64,000 nt of DNA, taken from assembly GCF_002879865.1 (NCBI RefSeq), contig NZ_PNXY01000027.1, forward strand, positions 29,531 to 93,530, read 5' to 3'. This DNA comes from Paraburkholderia rhynchosiae (GTDB taxonomy: Bacteria > Pseudomonadota > Gammaproteobacteria > Burkholderiales > Burkholderiaceae). The stretch's first letter is position 1, and every line of letters begins with the position of its first letter. Under the pieces are notes generated by a model. That model did no database searches. It was not told where the DNA came from and worked only from the letters and a program-made list of their open reading frames with translations. A program made the translations under genes and the position numbers. This document shows, piece after piece, positions 53,114 through 61,805 of this stretch.

Positions 53114-53797
53114 TTAGGCAGCGTAGCGGATGCTGATTGCGAGCAACGCGCCCGTGCCTTCCATGTTGCACGGCAGAGCATTCGGCGTGTCGATGCGCAA
53201 CGCGTCGCCAGTTTGCAGCCACTGCGCGTGGGCGTTGGCCAACGTGACGGCAAGTGGACCCTTCGCGCAGTAGAGCAGCACCACGTCGGCGGACAACGTG
53301 CGTTCGTGCTCCGCTGCGTGCTGTGCTTCGTGCTGTGCCTCGTGCTGGGCGGCGCGCCACACTTCGAGTTCGCCTTGCGCCGACTCGCGACGCACCATCA
53401 GATTGAAGTCGCGCGTCGCACCGTCGACTAGCCGCGCGTCGATCTGCGCCTCGCCATTGAAGCGCGCGATATCGAGCGGTCGTGTCAACGCGTGGGTCTT
53501 CACCGTATCGTCGCATTGGGCTTCATCGAGCAACATACCCGCCCCGGACAACAGCACGAGCGTGCGATCGATGCCCACGAATGGCGAGAACGGACCCGCT
53601 TGCGCGACGTCGGCCACACTCACGCGCCACACGAACGTATCGAGCGCCGCGTCCGCAGGAAACGCCGCCACTTCGCGCGTGATGCCGCCGCCGTTTTTCC
53701 ACGGCGCCGCCACAAGCTCTGCACCGCGGATCAACGTAACGGCGCCCGTAGAGCCGCTCGCAACAGCGCCCATGCTCCGCGCAGGCGTCATGCTCAA
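53114..53797 (-). CDS. hutD: HutD/Ves family protein, with AQHE repeat insert
   Basis: HutD is a cupin-like accessory protein of unknown mechanism found in many hut operons and needed for normal growth on histidine. The 227-residue protein has the family marks LVAAPWKNGGGITREVA, FVWRVSVADVAQAGPFSPF and RTLVLLSGAGMLL. Between the two cupin halves (residues ~148-163) is a repeated AQHEAQHEAQHAAEHE block, encoded by 12-base units at ~53301-53350. It overlaps the hutU stop by 4 bases (ATGA). Confidence 0.93.
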   Translation of the reverse strand: MSMTPARSMGAVASGSTGAVTLIRGAELVAAPWKNGGGITREVAAFPADAALDTFVWRVSVADVAQAGPFSPFVGIDRTLVLLSGAGMLLDEAQCDDTVKTHALTRPLDIARFNGEAQIDARLVDGATRDFNLMVRRESAQGELEVWRAAQHEAQHEAQHAAEHERTLSADVVLLYCAKGPLAVTLANAHAQWLQTGDALRIDTPNALPCNMEGTGALLAISIRYAA

Positions 53798-55482
53798 CGG
53801 CCCAGCATCGGCAGGTTGAGGCGCGCCTCGCGCGCCGTTTGCTGCGCAAGTTCATAGCCCGCATCCGCGTGACGCATCACGCCGGTCGCCGGGTCGTTGA
53901 ACAGCACGCGGCCAAGGCGCTCCTTCGCGGCATCCGTGCCGTCCGCGACGATCACGACGCCTGAATGTTGACTGAAGCCCATGCCGACGCCACCGCCATG
54001 ATGCAGCGACACCCACGACGCGCCGCCCGCTGTATTCAGCAGTGCGTTCAGCAACGGCCAGTCGCTGACTGCGTCGGAGCCGTCCTTCATCGACTCCGTT
54101 TCGCGATTCGGGCTCGCCACTGAACCGGTGTCGAGGTGATCGCGGCCGATCACGATCGGCGCCTTCAGTTCGCCGTTCTTCACCATCTCGTTGAACGCCT
54201 GGCCCAAACGGTAGCGATCCTTCACGCCGACCCAGCAGATGCGCGCGGGCAAGCCCTGGAACGCGATGCGTTCGCGCGCCATGTCGAGCCAGTTATGCAG
54301 ATGCGGATCGTCGGGAATCAGCTCCTTGACTTTCGCATCGGTCTTGTAGATATCCTCGGGATCGCCCGACAGTGCGACCCAGCGGAACGGCCCCTTGCCT
54401 TCGCAGAAGAGCGGCCGGATATAAGCCGGCACGAAGCCCGGAAAATCGAATGCGTTTTCCACGCCCATTTCTAGCGCCATTTGGCGAATGTTGTTGCCGT
54501 AGTCGAGCGTCGCCGCGCCGCGTTCCTGCAGCGTCAGCATGGCTTGTACCTGTTTGGCCATGGATTGCTTCGCCGGCGTGACGATCGAATCCGGCGCAGT
54601 CTTCTGACGCTCGCGCCAGTCTTCCAGCTTCCAGCCTTGCGGCAGGTAGCCGTGAATTGGATCGTGGGCGCTCGTCTGATCGGTCACGCAGTCCGGCGTG
54701 ATGCCGCGCGTCACGCACTCGGCGAATACGTCCGCGGCATTGCCGAGCAAACCGATCGACACCGCGTTGCCCGCCTGCTTCGCTTCGTCGAGCATGGCGA
54801 GCGCTTCGTCGAGCGTCTTCGCTTTCCTGTCGACATAACGCGTCTTCAGACGGAAGTCGATGCGCGTCTCGTCGCATTCCACCGCGATCATCGAGAAGCC
54901 GGCCATCGTCGCCGCCAGCGGCTGCGCGCCGCCCATGCCGCCCAAGCCGCCGGTCAGAATCCAGCGGCCCGTCGGATCGCCGTTGAAATGCTGGTTGGCC
55001 ACCGAGAAGAACGTCTCGTACGTGCCCTGCACGATGCCCTGGCTGCCGATGTAGATCCAGCTGCCCGCCGTCATCTGCCCGTACATCATCAGGCCCTTGC
55101 GATCGAGTTCGTGGAAATGCTCCCACGTCGCCCAATGGGGGACTAGGTTCGAGTTCGCGAGCAGCACGCGCGGCGCGTCGGCATGCGTACGGAACACGCC
55201 GACCGGCTTGCCCGATTGAATCAGCAGCGTCTCGTCTTCGTTCAGATCCTTAAGCGACGTCAGAATCTGGTCGAAGCAATCCCAGTTGCGCGCCGCACGG
55301 CCAATACCGCCATACACGACGAGCGCATGCGGATGCTCGGCTACTTCGGGGTCCAGATTATTCTGAATCATCCGGTACGCGGCCTCCGCGATCCAGGTCT
55401 TGCAGGTCTTTTCCGCTCCGCGCGGCGCACGGATCGTGCGGGTGGGATCGAGACGCGGGTCGAAGTGTTTCGGGTTGTTCAT
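53794..55482 (-). CDS. hutU: Urocanate hydratase
   Basis: Urocanase converts urocanate to imidazolonepropionate with NAD as catalytic electrophile. The 562-residue protein is full length (Pseudomonas about 557) and very typical: TWIAEAAYRMIQNNLDPEVA, GGIGRAARNWDCFD, GGLGGMGGAQPLAATMAGFS, QTSAHDPIHGYLPQG and GLPARICWVGVKDRYRLG. It follows hutC by 76 bases and overlaps hutD by 4. Confidence 0.97.
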   Translation of the reverse strand: MNNPKHFDPRLDPTRTIRAPRGAEKTCKTWIAEAAYRMIQNNLDPEVAEHPHALVVYGGIGRAARNWDCFDQILTSLKDLNEDETLLIQSGKPVGVFRTHADAPRVLLANSNLVPHWATWEHFHELDRKGLMMYGQMTAGSWIYIGSQGIVQGTYETFFSVANQHFNGDPTGRWILTGGLGGMGGAQPLAATMAGFSMIAVECDETRIDFRLKTRYVDRKAKTLDEALAMLDEAKQAGNAVSIGLLGNAADVFAECVTRGITPDCVTDQTSAHDPIHGYLPQGWKLEDWRERQKTAPDSIVTPAKQSMAKQVQAMLTLQERGAATLDYGNNIRQMALEMGVENAFDFPGFVPAYIRPLFCEGKGPFRWVALSGDPEDIYKTDAKVKELIPDDPHLHNWLDMARERIAFQGLPARICWVGVKDRYRLGQAFNEMVKNGELKAPIVIGRDHLDTGSVASPNRETESMKDGSDAVSDWPLLNALLNTAGGASWVSLHHGGGVGMGFSQHSGVVIVADGTDAAKERLGRVLFNDPATGVMRHADAGYELAQQTAREARLNLPMLGR

Positions 55483-55558
55483 GGTGGCCCTCGGAATGCC
55501 TGAAGATGATCGGAAAAATGTCAGGAAAGAATCAAGGAAGAATCAGGGAAAGCGGAAA

Positions 55559-56254
55559 TCAGAAATGTCCGGTGAAGCGGTAGCGGCTGCCCGGATGCCA
55601 GAGGTTCGCGATCGATGCAACCTGGCTTTGCGACCACGTCCGCCGATGCAGCACGAGGCAAGGTTCGAGTTCGTCCATGGTCAGAAGCTCGCGGGTGTCG
55701 CCGTCCGCCGCTAACGCCTCGATGCGGTACTCGACGCGCTGCAACGGCGCAACCCGCACGAGATACTGGTTCGGCGTAGTGTTCGTGAAGTCCTGCAACG
55801 CATACTCGGGTGCGACAGCTGGATTGACCCAGCGCTCTTCGAGCTGCACCGGCTCGTCGTTCTCGAAATGCAGCACGCGCGAATGGAATATCGGACTGCC
55901 CGCGCTCACCTGCATTTCTTCGGCGAGCGCCGCATCAGCGATGCTCGCACCGATGTGCAGCACCTTCGCCTGATAACGATGACCGCGCGCGACGATTTCG
56001 TCGGAAATGCTGCGGATCGCCACCAGCGTCGATTCGTACTTGGGACGGGCCACGAAGGTGCCCGAACCCTGCACACGCGTGAGCACCTGCTCCGAGGTCA
56101 ACTCGCGCAACGCGCGGTTCACCGTCATGCGCGCGACGTTGAATTCGCGCGCGAGCTCGTTTTCGGAGGGCACCTGGTCGCCTTCGCCCCATTCGCCCGC
56201 ATGAATGCGCGCGAGGATGAAGTCCTTGATGCCCTGATAGGCCGGTGCGTTCAT
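55559..56254 (-). CDS. hutC: Histidine utilisation repressor, GntR family
   Basis: HutC represses hut genes and is released by urocanate. The 231-residue protein has an N-terminal GntR winged helix (KDFILARIHAGEWGEGDQVP, SENELAREFNVARMTVNRAL, TRVQGSGTFVARP) and a C-terminal UTRA ligand domain (FHSRVLHFENDEPVQLEERW). It is encoded between hutH and hutU, 45 bases after hutH, so it is probably autoregulated as part of the operon. Operators matching the HutC consensus lie upstream of hutH. Confidence 0.95.
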   Translation of the reverse strand: MNAPAYQGIKDFILARIHAGEWGEGDQVPSENELAREFNVARMTVNRALRELTSEQVLTRVQGSGTFVARPKYESTLVAIRSISDEIVARGHRYQAKVLHIGASIADAALAEEMQVSAGSPIFHSRVLHFENDEPVQLEERWVNPAVAPEYALQDFTNTTPNQYLVRVAPLQRVEYRIEALAADGDTRELLTMDELEPCLVLHRRTWSQSQVASIANLWHPGSRYRFTGHF

Positions 56255-56299
56255 TGGCTGCTGTGCCTCATGGTCCGAACGGGTCCGCTCGCTGTCCGC

Positions 56300-57823
56300 T
56301 TACTGCTCTGACACGAACGAGAACGGGCTCAACTTCGCGATCGTGCCGTCCTGCACGAGACGCGTAACGGCCGCGATGTCCGGCGCGAAGTAGTGATCGA
56401 GTTCGTAATGCGCGACATCCTTGCGCACCACGTCCATCACTTTCTGCAAGCTCGGGCTGGTCCTGTGCGGCGCGCGCAGATCGACACCTTGCGCGGCGGC
56501 GAGCAGTTCGATCGACAGAATGTTCGCCGTGTTCTCGGCAATGTCGCCGAGCTTGCGCGCGGCAAAAGTCGCCATCGAAACGTGGTCTTCCTGGTTCGCG
56601 GACGTGGGCAGCGAATCGACGGAAGCCGGATGCGCAAGTGTCTTGTTTTCCGATGCGAGCGCGGCGGCCGTCACGTGAGCGATCATGAAGCCCGAGTTCA
56701 CGCCGCCGTCGCGTACGAGGAACGGCGGCAGGCCCGACAGCGTCGCGTCGATCAGCAACGCAATGCGGCGTTCGGCCAGCGCGCCGATTTCGGCGGCGGC
56801 GAGCGCGAGATTGTCCGCGGCGAATGCGACCGGCTCCGCGTGGAAGTTGCCGCCCGACAGCACTTCGCCGGTGTCCGGGAAGATCAGCGGATTGTCGGAA
56901 ACCGCATTGGCTTCCAGCAGCAGCACGTCGGCAGCATGGCGCATCTGATCGAGACATGCGCCCATCACTTGCGGCTGGCAGCGCAGGCTGTACGGGTCCT
57001 GGACCTTGTCGCAACCGGCGTGCGACGCGTTGATGCCCGAGTCTTGCAGCAGCGAACGGTAAGCCGCCGCGGCATCGATCTGACCTTGATGGCCGCGCAA
57101 TTCGTGAATGCGCGCGTCGAACGGTTTGACCGAGCCGGCCGCCGCATCCACCGACAACGCGCCCGCCACCAGTCCGGTGCGGTACAGGTCTTCGATTGCG
57201 AACATGTTGTAGAGCGCGAGTGCGGTCGACGCCTGCGTGCCGTTCAGCAGCGCGAGACCTTCCTTCGCCTGCAGCGTGAGCGGCTTCAGACCGACGAGCG
57301 CGAGACCTTCGGTGGCCGGCAGGCGTTCGCCCTGGGCGAACACTTCGCCGACGCCGAGCAAGGCCGCCGACATGTGCGCGAGCGGCGCGAGGTCGCCCGA
57401 TGCGCCCACGGAGCCTTTGACCGGAATGACCGGCAGCACGTCGGCGTTGTAGAGCGCGATCAGCGCTTCCATCACTTCGCGGCGAATGCCCGAATGGCCG
57501 CGGCCGAGGCTCGACAGTTTCAGCGCGATCAACAGACGCACGACCGGACGCGACATCGGCTCACCCACGCCCACCGCGTGCGACAGCACCAGATTGCGCT
57601 GCAGCAGTTCAAGCTGATCGTGCGGAATATGCGTGCTGGCAAGACGCCCGAAGCCCGTGTTGATGCCATAGGCGGGCTCGCCCTTCGCGGCAATGTCGGC
57701 CACGGCTTTCGCGCAGGCGTCGATAGCGGCGTGGCTCGCGGGATCGAGTCGCAGCGGCACATGTTCACGCGCGATCTGGCGCAATTGCGGGAGAGTCAGG
57801 TAGCCGGGCTTCAGAGTCATCAT
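56300..57823 (-). CDS. hutH: Histidine ammonia-lyase
   Basis: HutH removes ammonia from histidine to give urocanate. The MIO prosthetic group forms from Ala-Ser-Gly at residues 141-143 (GSVGASGDLAPLAHM). YGINTGFGRLAS, the LLNGTQASTALAL stretch and QEDHVSMATFAARKL are as expected; 507 residues is the family length. First gene of the operon; two adjacent ATGs are possible, with AGGA nine to twelve bases upstream directly abutting an operator-like site. Confidence 0.97.
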   Translation of the reverse strand: MMTLKPGYLTLPQLRQIAREHVPLRLDPASHAAIDACAKAVADIAAKGEPAYGINTGFGRLASTHIPHDQLELLQRNLVLSHAVGVGEPMSRPVVRLLIALKLSSLGRGHSGIRREVMEALIALYNADVLPVIPVKGSVGASGDLAPLAHMSAALLGVGEVFAQGERLPATEGLALVGLKPLTLQAKEGLALLNGTQASTALALYNMFAIEDLYRTGLVAGALSVDAAAGSVKPFDARIHELRGHQGQIDAAAAYRSLLQDSGINASHAGCDKVQDPYSLRCQPQVMGACLDQMRHAADVLLLEANAVSDNPLIFPDTGEVLSGGNFHAEPVAFAADNLALAAAEIGALAERRIALLIDATLSGLPPFLVRDGGVNSGFMIAHVTAAALASENKTLAHPASVDSLPTSANQEDHVSMATFAARKLGDIAENTANILSIELLAAAQGVDLRAPHRTSPSLQKVMDVVRKDVAHYELDHYFAPDIAAVTRLVQDGTIAKLSPFSFVSEQ

Positions 57824-57834
57824 GGTTGTCGTCC

Positions 57835-57844
57835 TGTCTATACA
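57835..57844 (-). promoter_or_regulatory. HutC-type operator O1, between promoter and hutH start
   Basis: TGTCTATACA (plus strand) matches TGTA-N2-TACA at all but one position. It lies 12 bases before the hutH start and next to the ribosome site, i.e. at about +4 to +13 relative to the predicted transcription start. Confidence 0.6.
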
Positions 57845-57854
57845 ATTTCAATGA

Positions 57855-57883
57855 AGTCTAGCGGCGCCGTCTTGTATATACAA
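57855..57883 (-). promoter_or_regulatory. Predicted hutH promoter with HutC-type operator O2 over the -35
   Basis: The perfect 12-bp palindrome TTGTATATACAA (57872-57883) contains TGTA-N2-TACA. On the minus strand its left half supplies a -35 (TTGTAT), followed by a 17-base spacer and TAGACT as -10 (57855-57860). A repressor on O2 would cover the -35. Centre-to-centre distance to O1 is 38 bp. Confidence 0.65.
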
Positions 57884-58021
57884 CTTATTTTTAATGCTTC
57901 GGGCCCCAGGGCTTTCCACTAAAGCGCTGCTGTCCTGGCCTGCAGAGTGCCTGTGCGTTCACGCCTGCCGATCCTGGCATGACGGCAACTGGAGTCCGGC
58001 GCGCTTCACGAACCGTCAACT

Positions 58022-58031
58022 TGTATATACA
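58022..58031. promoter_or_regulatory. Distal HutC-type operator O3
   Basis: A third exact TGTATATACA, 149 bp centre to centre upstream of O2 and ~200 bases before hutH. No gene starts next to it, so its role would be cooperative binding/looping or a second promoter. The rest of the 353-base region 57824-58176 has no gene I believe in. Confidence 0.5.
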
Positions 58032-58116
58032 CATCCAAAATCCACGCCGCCAGACGGACAAAGACATCGCCTGGGTTGATAAGCGGGTTATAGAAACATC
58101 CGCCCATAACGCAAGT

Positions 58117-58147
58117 AAGCCCGCGAACTCATACGAGCCGCGGGCTT
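58117..58147 (-). terminator. Terminator of the LysR gene
   Basis: AAGCCCGCG and its complement form a 9-bp stem with a 13-base loop, 30 bases past the LysR stop. The T tract is poor on both strands, so efficiency is uncertain. Confidence 0.6.
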
Positions 58148-58176
58148 CCTTCACGACGAGCGACTGCGATGCGCCG

Positions 58177-59091
58177 CTACAACTGAACGCGCGCCGCCAT
58201 GAAATCCAGAAAACACTGCACGCGTCCCGCGAGAGACGCGCTCTGGTAATACACCGCGCTCACCGGCTGACGCTCATCCAGCAGAAGGTTGCCGAGAATC
58301 GGCACGAGACGCTCTTCGCGGATGTCGGCGGCGATCATGAAGTCCGCCAGACACGCGATGCCCCAGCCCGATAGCGCCAGTTGCCGCAACGTCTCGCCGC
58401 TCGACGCAGTGATCGACGGCTCGATTTTCAACGGCTCGGCTTTGCCCCTCACATGAACCTTGCCCTTGCCTTGCTCGCGCAACGGCCAGCGGTTCAGATG
58501 CTCCGGCGCGGTGAAGCCGATCAGCCGATGCCCGCGCAACGCGTCGACCGATTTCGGCTCGCCTTGCGCGGCCAGATATGCAGGACTCGCAACAACCAGC
58601 AGCTTGCTGCTGCCCAATGCGCGAGCGTGCAAGGTCGAATCCTGCAAGGCGCCGATCCGGATCGCGATATCCACTTTCTGCTCAAGCAGATCGACGATGC
58701 GCTCGTTGCTCGTCAACTCCAGCCGGATTTCCGGATACAGCGCGGAAAATGCCGTCATATGCGGGGCGACGCAGTGAAGCATGAACGGCGACGCCGCATC
58801 GACACGCAAGCGCCCCGAAGGCCGCCGACGCGTTCGCGTGACGGATTCCTCGGCTTCTTCCATGGCATCGAGAATCGCGCGGGCGCGCTGCAGGAAGCCT
58901 TCGCCCTCTTCAGTCAACTGCAAACGGCGTGTCGTGCGCCGCACCAGCGCAGTGTCGAGCTTCTTTTCCAGGCGCGTGAGCGCGCGGCTCACACCGGAGA
59001 CGGTCTGCCCCAACTTTTCCGCAGCCGCCGTGATCGAACCGCTGTCGATCACGCTGACGAATATCAGTAACTCGTCGGTGGAGGTTTTCAT
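58177..59091 (-). CDS. LysR-family transcriptional regulator
   Basis: A 304-residue LysR protein: winged helix at residues ~1-62 (SGSITAAAEKLGQTVSGVSR, then ALTRLEKKLDTALVRRTTRR) and an effector domain with RLRVDAASPFMLHCVAPHMT and WGIACLADFMIAADIREERL. It is divergent from the SDR gene, with 105 bases between that carry A/T-rich sequence including TTGATTTTGAGTCAA (59094-59108), a candidate LysR box. The likely target is the SDR gene; the inducer is unknown. Confidence 0.92.
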   Translation of the reverse strand: MKTSTDELLIFVSVIDSGSITAAAEKLGQTVSGVSRALTRLEKKLDTALVRRTTRRLQLTEEGEGFLQRARAILDAMEEAEESVTRTRRRPSGRLRVDAASPFMLHCVAPHMTAFSALYPEIRLELTSNERIVDLLEQKVDIAIRIGALQDSTLHARALGSSKLLVVASPAYLAAQGEPKSVDALRGHRLIGFTAPEHLNRWPLREQGKGKVHVRGKAEPLKIEPSITASSGETLRQLALSGWGIACLADFMIAADIREERLVPILGNLLLDERQPVSAVYYQSASLAGRVQCFLDFMAARVQL

Positions 59092-59196
59092 TGTTGATTT
59101 TGAGTCAAGGTTGATTTGAGACTAACACGCTTTTTGCGAGAATCGAGACGATAGATACTGCGTGCCTGTCATCGCATTTCCACTCAGGAGAAGGTT

Positions 59197-60108
59197 TTGA
59201 AAATTTTCATCACAGGCGCAAGCGGCTTTATCGGCGGGTCCATCGCGGCGCATCTCGTGCGCACCGGTCATCAGGTGCGCGGTCTGATCCGCAAATCCGA
59301 ACATAGCGACGAACTCAAGCGGCTCGGCATCGAGCCGGTGATCGGCACGCTCGACGACCGCGCGTTGCTAATCGCCGAAGCGCAAGCTGCCGACGCCGTC
59401 ATCAACGCGGCGAGCAGCGACCACGAAGGCGCGGTGAGCGCGCTGATCGAAGGACTCACGGGTTCGGGCAAGCCGTTCTTGCACACGAGCGGGTCGAGTA
59501 TCGTCGGCGACGCGTCGGGCGGCGAAGCGGCGCAGGCGCGCATCTATCGCGAAGACGCGCTGCCGGAGCCGACCGCCGACAAGGCGGCGCGCGTCGCGAT
59601 CGACCGCCAGGTGCTCGAAGCGGCGCACCAAAACATCCGCTCGGCGGTGCTCTGCAATACGCTGATCTACGGCCACGGCGCGGTGGCGGGCAGTGCAAGC
59701 GTGCAGTTGCCGCGCCTCGTGCGGCAGGCGCAAAAGAGCGGCGTGGTGCGCCATGTCGGCAGCGGCGGCAACACGTGGTCGAACGTGCATATCGACGACG
59801 TCGCCGAACTCTATCGGCTCGCGTTGGAGAAGAGCCCGGCCGGCATGTTTTACTTCGTCGAAAGCGGCGAGGCATCGTTCCGCGACATGAGCGCCGCCAT
59901 CGCACGCGCGATGAAGCTCGGCGAGCCGCAAGACTGGCCGCTCGAACAGGCGCAAAAGGAATGGGGCTACGAAATGGCTTCGTATGGGCTCGGTTCGAAC
60001 AGCCGCGTACGCGGCGAGCGCGCGCGCAAGCTGTTGGGCTGGCAGCCTGAGCGCACCTCCGTGATCGAGTGGATCGAGCACGACATGATGTCCGGGGAGA
60101 CGGCGTAA
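59197..60108 (+). CDS. NAD(P)-dependent epimerase/SDR family oxidoreductase
   Basis: An extended/atypical SDR of 303 residues. The N-terminal Rossmann motif is FITGASGFIGGSIAAHLV; DAVINAASSDHEG and LHTSGSSIVGDAS follow. The classical YxxxK pair is not obvious, as in several atypical SDRs of this type. The start is a TTG with AGGAG eight bases before it; there is no better ATG. Divergently paired with the LysR gene, which probably regulates it. Substrate unknown. Confidence 0.9.
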   Translation: MKIFITGASGFIGGSIAAHLVRTGHQVRGLIRKSEHSDELKRLGIEPVIGTLDDRALLIAEAQAADAVINAASSDHEGAVSALIEGLTGSGKPFLHTSGSSIVGDASGGEAAQARIYREDALPEPTADKAARVAIDRQVLEAAHQNIRSAVLCNTLIYGHGAVAGSASVQLPRLVRQAQKSGVVRHVGSGGNTWSNVHIDDVAELYRLALEKSPAGMFYFVESGEASFRDMSAAIARAMKLGEPQDWPLEQAQKEWGYEMASYGLGSNSRVRGERARKLLGWQPERTSVIEWIEHDMMSGETA

Positions 60109-60240
60109 AACCGCGGAGTTGCTTCGTAATTTGTGTAAGCGTCGGCGTTGCAAATCCGTAAGCTCGGCTCGATAGAATCCCGCTCATCTGACCCGCGCGG
60201 TTCACACTTCGAACCGCACACGAGCCCGGATTTTTTATCG

Positions 60241-60423
60241 ATGACCTTGGCGTTGAATTTCGACTGGCTGACCAACTTTCTGGCGATTCTGTTCGTCGTG
60301 GCGTGCCTTTACGATGCACGCTACGACGAATACGGCACGTTGACGCTATCAGCGGCCTTGATGGGCCTCGTCGTGATGGCAATCGAACTGTTTCTCAAGC
60401 CCGCGTTCGAGATGGCGTTGTAA
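60241..60423 (+). CDS. Small membrane protein, 60 residues
   Basis: Started at MTLALNFDWLTNFLAILF. Two hydrophobic helices (residues ~8-24 and ~37-56) are separated by a short acidic/aromatic loop (YDARYDEYG). Family not recognised. Support is an upstream gap of 132 bases after the SDR and good hydrophobic patterning; no strong ribosome site. Confidence 0.5.
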   Translation: MTLALNFDWLTNFLAILFVVACLYDARYDEYGTLTLSAALMGLVVMAIELFLKPAFEMAL

Positions 60424-60478
60424 GCGCACCGCCACGCGACGCAGCGACCTGCCCGCCGACTCCCGTTCTGCATTTCGC

Positions 60479-61303
60479 TCACGAACCGCAAGCGGCACAA
60501 CCGCCGCCCTGCGCGTTCTCTTCATAGCGGTCGTGATGCTTGACCCAGTCGACGAGACTCGTCGCTTCATTGCGGCCTTTCGGTGTGACGTCCAGATGCG
60601 CGTACGTGTTGATGAAGCGCTCGTCGCCGCGGCCGTAGCAGGAATACGTGTGATACACATCGCCGTTCGCATCTTTATAGAAGACGCTGTGGCCATGTTG
60701 TTCGTCGATGCCGACGTCCTGCTCGGTGAAGTTATAAAAGGCCTTCTTGCTCTCCAGTTGTTCGGGCGTGAACGACACGTGATAGTCGAAATTGAAATCG
60801 CTTCCGTCCGACGACACCCACGGGAACGTCCAGCCCATGCGTTTTTTAAAGGCTTCGATCTTCGCGAGCGGCGCATGGGAAACCGTCACGTACGACACAT
60901 CGTGATGTTCGAGATGCGTCACGATACCGACCATGTGATCCGATAGAAACGAGCAGCCCACACAGCCCTCTTCCCAATCCGGGCCCAGCATGAAGTGATA
61001 AATGATCAACTGACTGCGTCCGTCGAAGAGATCGGCAAGTGTCTTGCGACCCTCTGGCGTATCGAATACGTACGTCTTGTCCACCTTCACCCACGGCAGT
61101 TCGCGGCGCTTGCGGGCGAGTTCGTCGCCGGCACGCATGTGGGCTTTCTCCTCCACCAGCAGCGCCCTGCTCGCTTCCAGCCATTCCTGCCTGGAGCCAA
61201 TCCGGTGTAGCGGGTCGCGATGCGATTGCATTGGTGATTGCATTGGTGATTGCATTGGTGATTGCATTGGTGATTGCGTTGGTGATTGGGTCTGCGGTTC
61301 CAT
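60479..61303 (-). CDS. DUF899 family thioredoxin-like protein
   Basis: Started at MEPQTQSPTQSPMQS (274 residues); the longer frame reads back into the ArsR gene. After a repeat-rich N-terminus the DUF899 domain runs from residue ~35 to the end, with LPWVKVDKTYVFDTPEGRKT, FMLGPDWEEGCVGCSFLSDH (a CxxC pair in a thioredoxin-like fold) and YHTYSCYGRGDERFINTYAH. The domain is widespread and commonly next to ArsR regulators; its reaction is not established. It ends in a Cys-containing GGGCAACGS tail. Part of an operon with the ArsR gene, 76 bases upstream. Confidence 0.9.
   Translation of the reverse strand: MEPQTQSPTQSPMQSPMQSPMQSPMQSHRDPLHRIGSRQEWLEASRALLVEEKAHMRAGDELARKRRELPWVKVDKTYVFDTPEGRKTLADLFDGRSQLIIYHFMLGPDWEEGCVGCSFLSDHMVGIVTHLEHHDVSYVTVSHAPLAKIEAFKKRMGWTFPWVSSDGSDFNFDYHVSFTPEQLESKKAFYNFTEQDVGIDEQHGHSVFYKDANGDVYHTYSCYGRGDERFINTYAHLDVTPKGRNEATSLVDWVKHHDRYEENAQGGGCAACGS
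61224..61283. repeat. 12-bp tandem repeat, 5 units, in the DUF899 gene 5' end
   Basis: Unit GATTGCATTGGT, four identical copies and a fifth with one change, encoding QSPM repeats. It is in frame, so copy-number change preserves reading. The encoded segment precedes the folded domain. Confidence 0.95.
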
Positions 61304-61379
61304 CTGCGTCTCCTTCACAGTGACATGCACGGCATGTGCAATTCGTCGACGAATCGTGCAAAGCGAAACTGGATGCGCG

Positions 61380-61805
61380 TCATGAATCGCGCCGCTTTCT
61401 CGCGGACGCGGAAGACTTGCGCGGGTGAGGCGCTGACAGTGCTGCGACCCGCGCAGCCGGCTTTCGCGCGCGCGGCGCTTCGTCTTCTTCGACGAAAGCG
61501 GCCAGCCGATCAAGCGATTCGGTCCAGAAGCGCTGATAGCGATCGAGCCACGCCATCGCTTCTTCCATCGGTTTCGCGGACAGGCGGCACGCGACCGTGC
61601 GGCCGTTCTTGCTGCGCGTGATGAGACCTGCCGTGGAGAGAACGTCCAGGTGCTTCATCACCGCAGGCAAAGACATGGCGAACGGTTCGGCAAGCTCGCT
61701 CACCGACAGTTCGCATTTCGACAGACGCGCGAGCAACGCACGCCGCGTCGGGTCCGACAACGCGGCAAATGTGCGATCGAGCAACGCTTCGTTAAACTTA
61801 ACCAT
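61380..61805 (-). CDS. ArsR-family transcriptional regulator
   Basis: A 141-residue winged-helix repressor: FAALSDPTRRALLARLSKCE, LSVSELAEPFAMSLPAVMKH and LDVLSTAGLITRSKNGRTVA. This is the non-metal subgroup usually paired with SRPBCC/AHSA1 or DUF899 genes; there is no CxC metal site. The C-terminal ~35 residues are basic and disordered (ARKPAARVAAL, SSASARKRRDS). The start codon sits inside a long palindrome and there is no Shine-Dalgarno sequence, so the mRNA may be leaderless or autorepressed at this site. Confidence 0.9.
   Translation of the reverse strand: MVKFNEALLDRTFAALSDPTRRALLARLSKCELSVSELAEPFAMSLPAVMKHLDVLSTAGLITRSKNGRTVACRLSAKPMEEAMAWLDRYQRFWTESLDRLAAFVEEDEAPRARKPAARVAALSAPHPRKSSASARKRRDS

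Noticed and set aside
57891..58154. 87-codon minus-strand frame upstream of hutH
   Set aside because: It spans the HutC operators O3 and the LysR terminator, has no ribosome site and no motif.
59094..59128. Defined LysR operator boxes between the LysR and SDR genes
   Set aside because: TTGATTTTGAGTCAA and neighbouring TTGA/TCAA copies are suggestive, but T-N11-A boxes are too common in A/T-rich spacers to assign.
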